Source: Actinomadura parmotrematis (GTDB lineage: Bacteria; Actinomycetota; Actinomycetes; Streptosporangiales; Streptosporangiaceae). Taken from it: DNA of 64,000 bases. The notes under the pieces are model-generated. The model saw nothing but the letters and a program-made list of their open reading frames with translations, did no database searches and was not told the DNA's origin. Where the stretch lies: the NCBI RefSeq assembly GCF_019458805.1, contig NZ_JAIBOA010000018.1, forward strand, positions 62,001 to 126,000, written 5' to 3'. The position numbers were made by a program, and so were the translations under genes. Within the stretch, counting starts at the first letter, position 1; the number at the start of each line of letters is the position of its first letter. Shown one piece after another: positions 15,973-23,965 of this stretch.

Positions 15973-16071
15973 CCCCCCGGTCACCCCTCGTCGAGATGCG
16001 GCGTGTTGGCCTCTTGGAGCGCTCCAAGAGGCCAACACGCCGCATCTCAACTTTGAGTGACCGGGGGGTCA
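15970..16071. repeat. 102-bp palindromic element, copy A
   Basis: This is a near-perfect palindrome with its centre between 16020 and 16021; 46 of 51 positions pair. It begins TGACCCCCCGGTCAC and ends GTGACCGGGGGGTCA, each end being itself a small dyad. The arms carry GAGATGCGGCGTGTTGGCC. The centre is CTCTTGGAGC followed by its exact complement. The first TGA is the LysR stop codon, and the last TCA is the stop of the convergent repeat protein. It may act as a bidirectional terminator. Confidence 0.92.
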
Positions 16072-17142
16072 GCGCGTCCAGGGGACGATGGGCAGGACGT
16101 CCGCGGCGTCGTCAGAGACCGGGCCGGCCGCCGACAGGTCCAGGTGGGCGAAGCGCGGGGCGAGCTCCGCGGCGTCCTCGACGTCCAGGCTCCGGACGCG
16201 CAGGCGCTCCAGCTGGGGCAGGACGGACGACGCGGCGAGCGCGGCGAGGACGTCGTCGTCGCTCGCGTCGAACTCGGCCGCGCCGAGGTCGAGGCTGCGC
16301 AGGGCGGGATAGCCCGCCGCGTCCAGCTCGTCGAGCTGCTCGACGGGGCAGGCGGTGCCGTGCACGTCCGTCCCGATCTCCAGCGTCAGGGCGGCCAGGT
16401 TCGGGAGCGTGACGGTGCCCGGCCGGGAGCCGGGGAACACCGCCCCGTCCGACAGGACGGCGCCGCGCAGCCGCAGGTCGGTGAGGGCGTCGCCGGCGAT
16501 CCAGTGGAACAGGAGCGCGCCCTCGACCGCCAGCGTCCGCAGCGCGGGCAACGCCCGCCACAGGGCGTCGGTCGCGTCGCCGACGAAGCCCGCGTCGTAG
16601 TGGTCCATGGGGTCGACGCGGCCGCCGGTGGAGGTCCGGACGTCCTCGTAGAGGTAGGTGAAGCCGTAGCCGAAGCGCAGATCGGTGAGCCGCTCGCGCC
16701 GCCGGGCGGCCAGGGCCTCGGCGGCGCGCCGGGCGGAGTGGTGGACGTCGGTCAGGTGCAGCTCCAGCCCGCGCAGCCTGGCGGCGGCGGGATGGGACAG
16801 CAGGGCCTCGATCAGCACCGACTCCCACCGCTCGGGATCGTCGACGTCCGCCCCCGCCGCGAACCGCTCCACCAGCTCCCGCCGCTGCGGCGCCGTCTCC
16901 GGCGCCAGCCGGAACCGGGCCCGGTCGATGAACCCGCGCGCCCAGGTGAAGTGCCAGGAGCCGTCGTCGCGTAGGCCGTCCAGCCCCCACTGCCGCTCGA
17001 CCTCGCGGTAGTCGGCGCCGTCGGCCTCCGTCAGGATCGCCGCGCCGCGCGGGTCGTCCGCCTCGGCCAGCGCTTCGGCGTAGGCGCGCCACGCATTCCA
17101 GTCGTCGGATTCGGGGGCGTCCGCCGCCTCAGGGGAGATCAC
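16069..17142 (-). CDS. Leucine-rich-repeat-like protein with an N-terminal TIGR02996-type motif
   Basis: The 357-residue protein begins with a domain of the TIGR02996 type (WNAWRAYAEALAEADDPRGA), which usually accompanies leucine-rich repeats. From about residue 170 it has irregular repeats such as LRGLELHLTDV, LRTLAVEGALL, LTDLRLRGAVL, LAALTLEIGTD, LRSLDLGAAEF and LERLRVRSLDV, so a curved LRR scaffold for protein binding is expected. No signal peptide is seen. The start is GTG 17142; the open frame continues upstream without similarity. The stop is supplied by the end of palindrome copy A. Confidence 0.75.
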   Translation of the reverse strand: MISPEAADAPESDDWNAWRAYAEALAEADDPRGAAILTEADGADYREVERQWGLDGLRDDGSWHFTWARGFIDRARFRLAPETAPQRRELVERFAAGADVDDPERWESVLIEALLSHPAAARLRGLELHLTDVHHSARRAAEALAARRRERLTDLRFGYGFTYLYEDVRTSTGGRVDPMDHYDAGFVGDATDALWRALPALRTLAVEGALLFHWIAGDALTDLRLRGAVLSDGAVFPGSRPGTVTLPNLAALTLEIGTDVHGTACPVEQLDELDAAGYPALRSLDLGAAEFDASDDDVLAALAASSVLPQLERLRVRSLDVEDAAELAPRFAHLDLSAAGPVSDDAADVLPIVPWTR

Positions 17143-17182
17143 GCCGCCATCCAAGCACCGCGCGCCGGGGCAGGCCGCCCGA

Positions 17183-17507
17183 ATGATCGACTCGGTCGGC
17201 CCGGCCGCCCTCGCACTCGGCGCGGGGACGCTGATCGCGCTGGTGACGGCGCCGGTCCGGCTCAGCGTCCTCGGCGTGCCGAGCCCGGCGGTCACCCCGA
17301 CGAACCTGCTGTTCAACGTGGTCGCCGGACCGGGCGCCCTCGCCCGCTACCGCCGGCACGGGCATCTCACCGGACCGCTCACCCACCTGCCGCGCTCGCG
17401 GACGCCGCCTGTCGTCGTGGTCGGCGCGACCGACGCGACCGACGCGACCACCCGGGCGTTCGCCGTCCCCGGCCGACGCTCCGGGAATCCCCGAATCGCG
17501 CCGCCCA
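17183..17507 (+). pseudogene. Remnant of a TauE/SafE-type membrane permease
   Basis: The first 80 codons read MIDSVGPAALALGAGTLIAL, then PTNLLFNVVAGPGALARYRR and HGHLTGPLTHL. This is the N-terminal third of a TauE/SafE sulfite-exporter-like protein with a small internal loss between APV and RLSVLGVPSP. Beyond about 17395 it degenerates into compositionally biased sequence and meets palindrome copy B at 17508. The remaining helices are absent. It starts 40 bases from the divergent repeat protein. Confidence 0.6.
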
Positions 17508-17609
17508 TGACCCACCGGTCACCCTGCGTTGACTTGCGGCGTGTTGCGCGTTTGAAACGTTTCAAAAGCGCAACACGCCGCAAGTCAACGCTCGACGACC
17601 ACCTGGTCA
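17508..17609. repeat. 102-bp palindromic element, copy B
   Basis: It runs from TGACC to GGTCA with its centre between 17558 and 17559 (GAAACGTTTC). The arms carry GTTGACTTGCGGCGTGTTG and then CGC, defining a second sequence type shared with the copy at 49627. The outer part of the right arm has drifted, but the inner 30 bp pair almost perfectly. It sits at the end of the TauE-like remnant, and CCGCCCA just upstream is also present before copy D. Confidence 0.9.
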
Positions 17610-17869
17610 CTGGTGGCTGCGGTGGGATGGGCTTGGCGGGAATCGGAGGTGCCGGACGCGCCACGCTTGGGCTTTGGGCGATCGCATCGTCTCGGCGGCG
17701 GCGGGGCGGCCGGGGCGGGTTGCTTGCCTCTCGGCCGCTATTGCGGGCGTGCTCTGATCAGCGGCGGGCGTGGGTTTCCTGGCGGGCGGCGCGGTACTCA
17801 GCGAGCCACTCGGCGCCGAGCTGGTCGGCGGGTAGGGCCTTGGCGGCCGTGTACAGCGGCGAGGCGGCG
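17610..17869. other. Gene-poor stretch with coding fragments
   Basis: I see no intact gene here. On the minus strand a peptide ending LYTAAKALPADQLGAEWLAE and YRAARQETHARR (stop at 17758) looks like a true protein tail but has no start, since its frame runs back under the DUF397 gene. A second Arg/Pro-rich fragment lies at about 17620-17700. Both are best read as debris of decayed genes next to palindrome copy B. Confidence 0.4.
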
Positions 17870-18055
17870 TCAGGTGTTCTTGAGGTGCTCGGCCAGGGCC
17901 ACAAGCGCGGTGGGCGTGAGGACGAGGTGACCGGCCGAAGGTGCTTTGCTGTCGCGGACGCCGATGCCGAGGGGGAGGCGTGCCAGTTCCACGCAGTCGC
18001 CGGTGCCTGTGGTGTTGCTCTTGCTGCTCTTCCGCCAACGCGGCGCGTCACTCAT
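17870..18055 (-). CDS. DUF397 protein
   Basis: The 61-residue protein has the DUF397 signature: W-RKSSKS near the start, GDCVELA in the middle, then GVRDSKAPSAGHLVLTPTAL. DUF397 proteins are actinomycete partners of Scr1/BldB-neighbourhood XRE regulators and often sit directly behind them. Here the ATG (18055) overlaps the XRE stop by 8 bases, so the two are translationally coupled. The function is thought to be modulation of the XRE partner; that is family knowledge, not seen here. Confidence 0.9.
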   Translation of the reverse strand: MSDAPRWRKSSKSNTTGTGDCVELARLPLGIGVRDSKAPSAGHLVLTPTALVALAEHLKNT

Positions 18056-18866
18056 TGAGGGACTCCATCGTGTCAATGATCAACTGTCGGGAGGTGCTCA
18101 GTGACAGGGCGCAGGAACTGACGCGCTCCCAACGTACGTCGAACTCGCGGATCTTTGTAGGGTCGTTGATCAAGCGACCGCCCTCCTGGGCCTCGATATA
18201 GACGACCGCATCGTTCGAGCGGGCGCGATGCATGATTTTGAACGATCCGTCCTGCCCGATGTACGCGCCCGCCGACCACGGAACCACTCGCAACAGGCCC
18301 ATGGGTGACAGCGAGAATTCGACCAGCCGGGCGAGCTGCACTTTCATGATCCTGGCACCGCCTGCGGTGCGGGAGATGACGGCTTGGTCGAGTATCGCGG
18401 ACACCTTCGGGGAGTCGGCCCTGCTGAGGAGCTGCTGGCGAGCGGCGCGCCTTGCCCAGGCGTGGTCGACGTCCTCCACCCCCGCGGCGGTGAAGCAGGA
18501 GCGGGCATACTCCTCGGTTTGCAGCAGGCCAGGCACGGTCGATGATTCGAAGGTTCTGATGAGCGAGGAGGAATCCTCGTACTCGGCGTGCTGGCGGCCC
18601 CAGTCTGGATTGTGGCTGTTCTCCGCCAGCCTGCGGAGTCTCGTGAAGTGGCCTCGGGTGCGCCATCGCTCATCGAGGGTTTCGGTGTGGTGTTTGGGGA
18701 TTTTAGCGCGGGCCGATTCATAGTTCGAAACCGTAGAAGTATCGATCTTCAGTATGCGTGCCACATCCGCCTGCGAGAGGTTGCGTTCCAAGCGCCATAC
18801 GCGCAGGTCGACAGCAAGCCAGTGCCAGCGTGAGTGGTCGGGGTCCAGTGTCTCGGCCGTCGGCAT
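18048..18866 (-). CDS. XRE-family regulator with DUF5753 effector domain
   Basis: The 272-residue protein has an N-terminal helix-turn-helix (about residues 20-75: RLERNLSQADVARILKIDTS, then TVSNYESARAKIPKHH). The long C-terminal DUF5753 domain (SSTVPGLLQTEEYARSCF, QQLLSRADSPKVSAILDQAV, YIEAQEGGRLINDP) is the Scr1 arrangement. It controls transcription together with the coupled DUF397 protein, and the divergent ATP-binding gene completes a trio common in streptomycetes and relatives. The start is ATG 18866 with AAGGA upstream. Codon use is somewhat less GC-biased than in neighbouring genes. Confidence 0.9.
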   Translation of the reverse strand: MPTAETLDPDHSRWHWLAVDLRVWRLERNLSQADVARILKIDTSTVSNYESARAKIPKHHTETLDERWRTRGHFTRLRRLAENSHNPDWGRQHAEYEDSSSLIRTFESSTVPGLLQTEEYARSCFTAAGVEDVDHAWARRAARQQLLSRADSPKVSAILDQAVISRTAGGARIMKVQLARLVEFSLSPMGLLRVVPWSAGAYIGQDGSFKIMHRARSNDAVVYIEAQEGGRLINDPTKIREFDVRWERVSSCALSLSTSRQLIIDTMESLNE

Positions 18867-18966
18867 GTGGAGATCCTTGGGGGTGGGATCAATGGGCGCA
18901 GTGTACCTAGCGTAGTCGTCGCGTTGCAGGGTGGCAGCGGAACGGCGAATGCGCAGGGAGGCGCGA

Positions 18967-19368
18967 ATGGAGATCTCGGTGGTCCATGCAGGCAGCGAGG
19001 CCGTGGCCGGCCCGCTGGCGGGGCGCGAGGGCGTCCCGGAGGTGCGGGGGTGGGCGCGGGGCGTGTTGCGGGGGTGGGGTGTGAGGGGTGAGGCGATCGA
19101 CAGTGGGGCGCTGGTGCTGTCGGAGCTGGTGACCAACGCCGTCGTCCATGGGGTCGGGCCGGTGACCGTGCGGTTGTCGCTGCGGGGCGAAGGCGGGTTC
19201 GTGGTCGAGGTGCGGGACAAGGGCGATCACGCTTTGGTGCTGCGGGCGCCCGGGGAACTCGCCGAGTGCGGACGGGGGCTTTTGATCACGGACGCGCTTG
19301 CGAGCGAGTGGGGTGTGAATCCCGTCGCGGGCGGAGGGAAGTGCGTGTGGGCCGCTGTCGGGGGGTGA
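18967..19368 (+). CDS. ATP-binding protein, anti-sigma-type histidine-kinase-like ATPase
   Basis: The 133-residue protein is a stand-alone HATPase domain of the RsbW/SpoIIAB type: SELVTNAVVHG (N box), VVEVRDKGDH (G1 box) and GRGLLITDALASEWGV (G2 box). Such proteins are serine kinases or anti-sigma factors, and in actinomycetes they often flank XRE-DUF397 pairs. It is divergent from the XRE gene with about 100 bases between the starts. The start is ATG 18967 with GGGAGG upstream. It ends 6 bases from the convergent P-type ATPase. Confidence 0.88.
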   Translation: MEISVVHAGSEAVAGPLAGREGVPEVRGWARGVLRGWGVRGEAIDSGALVLSELVTNAVVHGVGPVTVRLSLRGEGGFVVEVRDKGDHALVLRAPGELAECGRGLLITDALASEWGVNPVAGGGKCVWAAVGG

Positions 19369-19374
19369 GGCGGG

Positions 19375-21768
19375 CTACCGCTGCGGGTCCGTGGTCTCGG
19401 CCTCGGGTTTGCGGGGGCGGCGGAAGCGCTGGTACCAGGTGTCCCAGCGCAGCGACAGGGTGAGCAGGACGGACGCGCCCACCGCGATGGCCAGGGCCGT
19501 CAGGTCGTTCTGCAGGTTGTCCGGGTGCAGGGCGAAGAAGTCGCGCAGCCACGGGACGGCCAGGACGACGAGGAACGCCGCCGCCATCGCGGCGACCAGC
19601 GACAGGCGCCACCAGTTCCACGGCCGCGCGATCAGCAGCAGGACCCACAGGGCCAGGACGAACAGGGCCAGGGACGCCGTCGTGCTGTCGTCCTCGAACC
19701 CGGTGGCGGGGTTCTCGGTCGCCAGGCGGTAGCCGGCGAAGGTCGCGGCGCCGCAGGCGATGCCGGCGGGGACGGCGAAGCGGAGGACGCGGGGGACGAA
19801 GCCCGCGCGGGCGCGTTCGGTGTTGGGGGCGAGGGCGAGGAAGAACGCCGGGATGCCGATCGTCAGGCTGCTGATCAGGGTCAGGTGGCGCGGCAGGAAC
19901 GGGAACCGGACGCCGACGAGGCCGACCAGGACCGACAGCAGGATCGAGTACACCGTCTTGGTCAGGAACAGGTTCGCGACGCGCTCGATGTTGCCGAGGA
20001 CGCGGCGGCCCTCGCCGACGACGTGGGGGAGCGTCGCGAAGCGGTTGTCCAGCAGGACGATCTGCGCGACGGCGCGGGTGGCGCCCGAGCCCGAGCCCAT
20101 CGAGATGCCGAGGTCGGCGTCCTTGAGGGCGAGGACGTCGTTGACGCCGTCGCCGGTCATCGCGACCGTGTGGCCCCGCGATTGCAGGGCCTTCACCATC
20201 GCGCGCTTCTGCTGCGGGCTGACGCGCCCGAACACCGAGTTGGCCTCCAGCACCTCGCCCATCGCGCCGGCGCCGTCCGGCAGCGTCCGCGCGTCCACCG
20301 GGTGTGAAGCGCCCGGCAAACCGAGGTCGGCGGCGATGGCGCCGACCGACACCGGGTTGTCACCCGAGATGACCTTGACGGTGACGTCCTGGTCGGCGAA
20401 GTACCGCAGCGTCTCGGCGGCGTCGGGGCGGACGCGCTGGCGGAGGACGACGAGGGCGGCGGGTTCGGCGCTCGCCGTGGCGTCGAGGCCGTCGGGATCG
20501 GCGAACGAGCCGTCCGGGACGCGGGCGAGGGCGAGGACGCGGAGGCCGGTGGAGCCGAGCCGCTCGGCCTCGGCGCGGGCGGGGTCGGCGGGGCCGAGGA
20601 GGACGTCGGCGGCGCCGAACGCCCAGCTCCCGTGGCCGTCGAAGGCGGCGCCGCTCCACTTGCGGGCGGACGAGAACGGCACCGTCCCGGTGATCGTCCA
20701 GTGCGGGTCGGGCTCGCCGAGGCCCTCCTGGACGGCGCGCATCGTCGCGTTCGGGTCGTCGTCGCCGGCGGCGAGGGCGGCGAGCGCGGCCCGGCCGGGC
20801 AGGGCGTCCGACAGCGCGACGACGCGGTCGAGGTCCATGCCGGGCTCGGTGAGGGTGCCGGTCTTGTCGACGCAGAGGACGTCGACGCGGGCGAGGCCCT
20901 CGATGGCGGGCAGCTCCTGCACCAGGCACCTGCGGCGGCCGAGGCGGACGACGCCGACGGCGAAGGCGATGCTGGTCATCAGCACCAGGCCCTCGGGGAT
21001 CATGGTGACGACGCCGGCGACGGCGCCGACGACGGCCGCGGGCACGCTGCCCGCGGAGTTCCACTGCGACACGAACAGCAGCACCGCCGTCGGCACGATC
21101 AGCCAGGTGATCCACTTGAGGAACCGGTCGATGCCCGACATGAGCTCCGAGCGCGCCAGCGTGAACCTGCTGGCCTCCTCGACGAGCCGCGCCGCGTAGG
21201 CGTCGCGGCCGACCTTCTCGGCGGTGAAGGCGCCGCCGCCCGCGACGACGAAGCTGCCCGACTGGACCTGGTCGCCGGGCGCCTTGTGGACGGGGTCGGC
21301 CTCGCCGGTGAGCAGCGACTCGTCGACCTCCAGGCCGCGCGCGGACGCGACCGCGCCGTCCACCGGGATCCGGTCGCCGGTGCCGAGGACGATGAGGTCG
21401 CCGAGGACGACCTCGTGCTGCGCGACGGTCTCCTCCGCCCCGTCGCGGCGGACCGTGACGGGCGTCTCGCCGATGACGGCGAGCCGGTCCAGGGTGCGCT
21501 TGGCGCGCAGCTCCTGGATCACGCCGATGGCCGAGTTCGCGACGATGATGCCGCCGAACAGCCCGTCCTGCCACTGCCCGAACGCCAGGACCAGCACGAA
21601 CAGCGTGCCGATGAGCGCGTTGAAGCGGGTCAGCACGTTCGCCCGGACGATCTCGCCGACCGACCGGCTGGACCGCCGCGGCACGTCGTTGGCCTGCCCG
21701 GCCGCCACCCGCTCGCGCACCTCGGCCGCGGTCAGCCCGCGCGCCGCGGTGGTCTCCACATCCGTCAC
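19375..21768 (-). CDS. P-type cation-transporting ATPase, CtpE-like
   Basis: The 797-residue membrane pump has the actuator loop motif (VDESLLTGEADPV, TGE), the phosphorylation site in VLCVDKTGTLTEPG, the hinge TGDGVNDVLALKDADLG, and about ten hydrophobic segments. The helix-4 motif is IPEGLVLMTSIAFAVGVV, which resembles the mycobacterial CtpE group of calcium-related pumps. ATP-driven cation transport is certain at family level; Ca2+ is the best guess for the ion. The start is GTG 21768. It follows plsX by 44 bases and is probably transcribed with it. Confidence 0.85.
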   Translation of the reverse strand: MTDVETTAARGLTAAEVRERVAAGQANDVPRRSSRSVGEIVRANVLTRFNALIGTLFVLVLAFGQWQDGLFGGIIVANSAIGVIQELRAKRTLDRLAVIGETPVTVRRDGAEETVAQHEVVLGDLIVLGTGDRIPVDGAVASARGLEVDESLLTGEADPVHKAPGDQVQSGSFVVAGGGAFTAEKVGRDAYAARLVEEASRFTLARSELMSGIDRFLKWITWLIVPTAVLLFVSQWNSAGSVPAAVVGAVAGVVTMIPEGLVLMTSIAFAVGVVRLGRRRCLVQELPAIEGLARVDVLCVDKTGTLTEPGMDLDRVVALSDALPGRAALAALAAGDDDPNATMRAVQEGLGEPDPHWTITGTVPFSSARKWSGAAFDGHGSWAFGAADVLLGPADPARAEAERLGSTGLRVLALARVPDGSFADPDGLDATASAEPAALVVLRQRVRPDAAETLRYFADQDVTVKVISGDNPVSVGAIAADLGLPGASHPVDARTLPDGAGAMGEVLEANSVFGRVSPQQKRAMVKALQSRGHTVAMTGDGVNDVLALKDADLGISMGSGSGATRAVAQIVLLDNRFATLPHVVGEGRRVLGNIERVANLFLTKTVYSILLSVLVGLVGVRFPFLPRHLTLISSLTIGIPAFFLALAPNTERARAGFVPRVLRFAVPAGIACGAATFAGYRLATENPATGFEDDSTTASLALFVLALWVLLLIARPWNWWRLSLVAAMAAAFLVVLAVPWLRDFFALHPDNLQNDLTALAIAVGASVLLTLSLRWDTWYQRFRRPRKPEAETTDPQR

Positions 21769-21812
21769 AAGAGCCCCCGAAGATCATCGTCCCCCGGTCG
21801 GGAGGGGGCCAA

Positions 21813-23003
21813 TCACGGCTGCTCGGGCCGCTCCAGCACCTCGGCGACGGGCGGGACGGCCGGGTTCGGGACCGGCTCGGCGGGCTCCTCGGCGACCGGT
21901 CCGGGCGGCGGCGCGGCGCCGTCCTCGTGTTCGGCGTCGGCGTGGTCGCGCTCGCCGTGCGTCCAGCGCCCGAACCGGGACGTGCGGGTCGCGGCGATCT
22001 GGTCGCGGACGCGGTCGACGATGCGGCCCGCCGCGAGGTCGTGGGCGAGCCGGCAGGCGGCGGTGACGGCCCGCTCCTCGGCGGCGCCGTGCGCGATGAC
22101 GACGGTGCCGTTCAGGCCGAGCAGCACCCCGCCGCCGTAGGTGTCGGAGTCGAGGCGGTCGCGGAGCGCCTGGAGGCGGCGGCGCTGGAGCAGCGCGCCG
22201 ACCTTGGCCGTGCGGGACGCCGTCATGGCCGCGCGCAGCTCCCCGAACGCCATCCGGACGGTGCCCTCCATCGTCTTCAGGGCGACGTTGCCGGTGAATC
22301 CGTCGGTGACGACGACGTCGACGGCGCCGGTCAGCAGGTCGTGGCCCTCGACGTTGCCGGCGAACTCCACGTCGTGGTGGCCGGCGGCGAGCAGCTCGTG
22401 CGCGCGCTTGGCGAGCTTGTTGCCCTTGCCGGGCTCGGCGCCGATCGTCAGCAGGCCGACGCGGGGCCGCTCCAGCCCGAGGCGGACCTGCGCGTAGGCG
22501 GTGCCGAGCGCGGCGAACTGCACGAGCGTCTCGGGCTTGACGTCGGCGGTCGCGCCCGCGTCCAGGAGCACCGTCGGGCGCGGCTCGGTCGGCAGGGTGA
22601 CGGCGATCGCGGGCCGCATGACGCCCTGCTGCCCCTTCAGGCGGAGCCGGGAGGTGGCGACGACGCCGGCGGTGCTGCCCGCCGACACGAGCGCCGACGC
22701 CCGCCCCTGCTTGATCAGGTGGCAGGCGATGGCGACCGACGAGCGGGGCTTCCGCCAGCTCGCGAGCGCGCCCTCGCCCATGTCGAGGGCCTCGTCGGCG
22801 TGCACGATGGGGATCTCGCCGGCGACGCCGTGCCGGTCGAGCTCGCGGCGGATGCGCGGCGCCTGGCCGACGAGGACGAGGCGGACGCCGTGGTCGCGGA
22901 CGGCCGCGACCGCCCCCGCGATGACGGCGGCGGGGGCGTGGTCGCCGCCCATGGTGTCCACCGCCACCGGCGCGGTCGGGCGTGCCGGGACGGCTGCGGA
23001 CAC
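21813..23003 (-). CDS. plsX: Phosphate acyltransferase PlsX
   Basis: The 396-residue protein begins its domain with VAVDTMGGDHAPAAVIAGAV. It carries SVAIACHLIKQGRASALVSA, GSTAGVVATSRLRLKG, FVGNVE-like FAGNVEGHDLL, DVVVTDGFTGNVALK and YGGGVLLGLNGTVVIAHG, all PlsX signatures. It converts acyl-ACP to acyl-phosphate for phosphatidic-acid synthesis. The last 50 residues are an acidic Pro/Glu-rich tail absent from typical PlsX. The usual neighbours (rpmF, fabD, rnc) are missing; it sits instead above a P-type ATPase. The start is GTG 23003. Confidence 0.93.
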   Translation of the reverse strand: MSAAVPARPTAPVAVDTMGGDHAPAAVIAGAVAAVRDHGVRLVLVGQAPRIRRELDRHGVAGEIPIVHADEALDMGEGALASWRKPRSSVAIACHLIKQGRASALVSAGSTAGVVATSRLRLKGQQGVMRPAIAVTLPTEPRPTVLLDAGATADVKPETLVQFAALGTAYAQVRLGLERPRVGLLTIGAEPGKGNKLAKRAHELLAAGHHDVEFAGNVEGHDLLTGAVDVVVTDGFTGNVALKTMEGTVRMAFGELRAAMTASRTAKVGALLQRRRLQALRDRLDSDTYGGGVLLGLNGTVVIAHGAAEERAVTAACRLAHDLAAGRIVDRVRDQIAATRTSRFGRWTHGERDHADAEHEDGAAPPPGPVAEEPAEPVPNPAVPPVAEVLERPEQP

Positions 23004-23030
23004 GGGTGCTCCAGGGTGGGACGGGACGGT

Positions 23031-23048
23031 GCCCCGGCGGGCCGGGGC
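23031..23048 (-). terminator. GC hairpin between the small exported-protein gene and plsX
   Basis: GCCCCGGC and GCCGGGGC form a perfect 8-bp stem (7 bp if the loop is 4) in the 91-base gap, 28 bases before the plsX start. It could end the upstream transcript or act as a 5'-leader structure for plsX. Confidence 0.4.
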
Positions 23049-23094
23049 GGTCCTGTCGATGGTAGGGCGTCGCCTCGGCAGCTCCGTCCCGGCC

Positions 23095-23496
23095 TCACTC
23101 CCGCTTGCCGCAGTCCTTGCCGAGGCAGCCGGCGTTCTGGACGACGGGCTTGCCGGCGATGAGGATCGTGTACCACTGGTCCTGGGTGGCGTCCTCGCCG
23201 GAGCCGAGGACGCGGACGTCGTGCCGGTCGGCGGTCCGGCCGGTGCAGCTCACCCGCATCTTCTTCTTGGTCCAGCCCCGCATGTCGGTGCAGGTCAGGC
23301 CGCGGCCGAGGGTGACGCCGCGGGCGGCCAGCTCCGCGGTGGCGGCGGCCGGGAGCGCCGCCCGGAGCGCGCTCTGCGTGTCGTAGCGGAGCTCTTTGGT
23401 GTGGGCGAGGGCGACGTAGGACGCGGAGGCGGCGGCGCCCGTCAGCAGGACGGTGGCCGACCCGATGACCAGGGCCTTCTTGCGGGTGATCTTCAC
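23095..23496 (-). CDS. Exported small protein, paralogue of the adjacent lipoprotein
   Basis: The 133-residue protein has an N-terminal membrane anchor or signal (VKITRKKALVIGSATVLLTG). A compact domain follows with TAELAARGVTLGRGLTCTDM, MRVSCTGRTADRHDVRV, ILIAGKPVV and a C-terminal CLGKDC. It aligns along its length with the lipoprotein encoded just upstream at 23579-23965, including the paired cysteines and the closing CLGxxC. The fold resembles small DUF4333-like lipoproteins, but I cannot assign a family firmly. The start is GTG 23496. Role unknown; location extracytoplasmic. Confidence 0.65.
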   Translation of the reverse strand: MKITRKKALVIGSATVLLTGAAASASYVALAHTKELRYDTQSALRAALPAAATAELAARGVTLGRGLTCTDMRGWTKKKMRVSCTGRTADRHDVRVLGSGEDATQDQWYTILIAGKPVVQNAGCLGKDCGKRE

Positions 23497-23578
23497 GATC
23501 GCAGCATCACCGCCCGGCCGCCGCGCCACGCGCGACCGGCGGCGGGTTTTCCGTCCCCCGGGCCGATCCATTACAAGA

Positions 23579-23965
23579 TCAAGAATCGGCGGAGCGGTGC
23601 GCGCAGCCGAGCCCGAGGCAGTCCTTGCGGAGCAGCTCGCGCCCCGCGACCGTGATCACGTACAGCTCGCGGGGGTGCCGGGTGCCGACCTCGGCCGCGG
23701 TCCCGCTCACCCGCACCGGCTCGCCGGTCGCGGTGGACGCGGTGCAGGAGATCGTCATCCGGTCGCCGGGCCGCGCCGCCGGCATCGCGCAGGCGGGCCG
23801 CCCGGCGAGCCGCACGCCGCGCGCGGACAGCTCGGCGATCGTCCCGTCGGTGACGGCGTTGCGGTAGGCGCCCTCGGAGATGCGCTGCATGACGCGGCAG
23901 CCGCTCGACGAGGCGCCGACGAGCAGCGCCAGCGCGAGCGCGGCCGCCGCCCGCCCCCGCCTCAC
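23579..23965 (-). CDS. Small lipoprotein, paralogue of the downstream exported protein
   Basis: The 128-residue protein starts VRRGRAAAALALALLVGASS and then SGC, a lipobox-type signal with the lipidated cysteine at about residue 23. The mature part contains GTIAELSARGVRLAGRPACA, MTISCTASTATGEPVRVSG, VITVAGRELL and the closing CLGLGC. It shares its layout with the next gene, so the two look like a tandem duplication. The GTG start (23965) overlaps the TGA of the hydrolase gene by four bases, so it is translationally coupled. Function unknown. Confidence 0.68.
   Translation of the reverse strand: MRRGRAAAALALALLVGASSSGCRVMQRISEGAYRNAVTDGTIAELSARGVRLAGRPACAMPAARPGDRMTISCTASTATGEPVRVSGTAAEVGTRHPRELYVITVAGRELLRKDCLGLGCAHRSADS

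Noticed and set aside
15965..16076. Target-site duplications flanking the 102-bp palindromes
   Set aside because: Bases on the two sides of copies A and C are different; no direct repeat of 2 to 9 bp is shared, so classical DDE transposition is not supported. Copies B and D share CCGCCCA only on the left.
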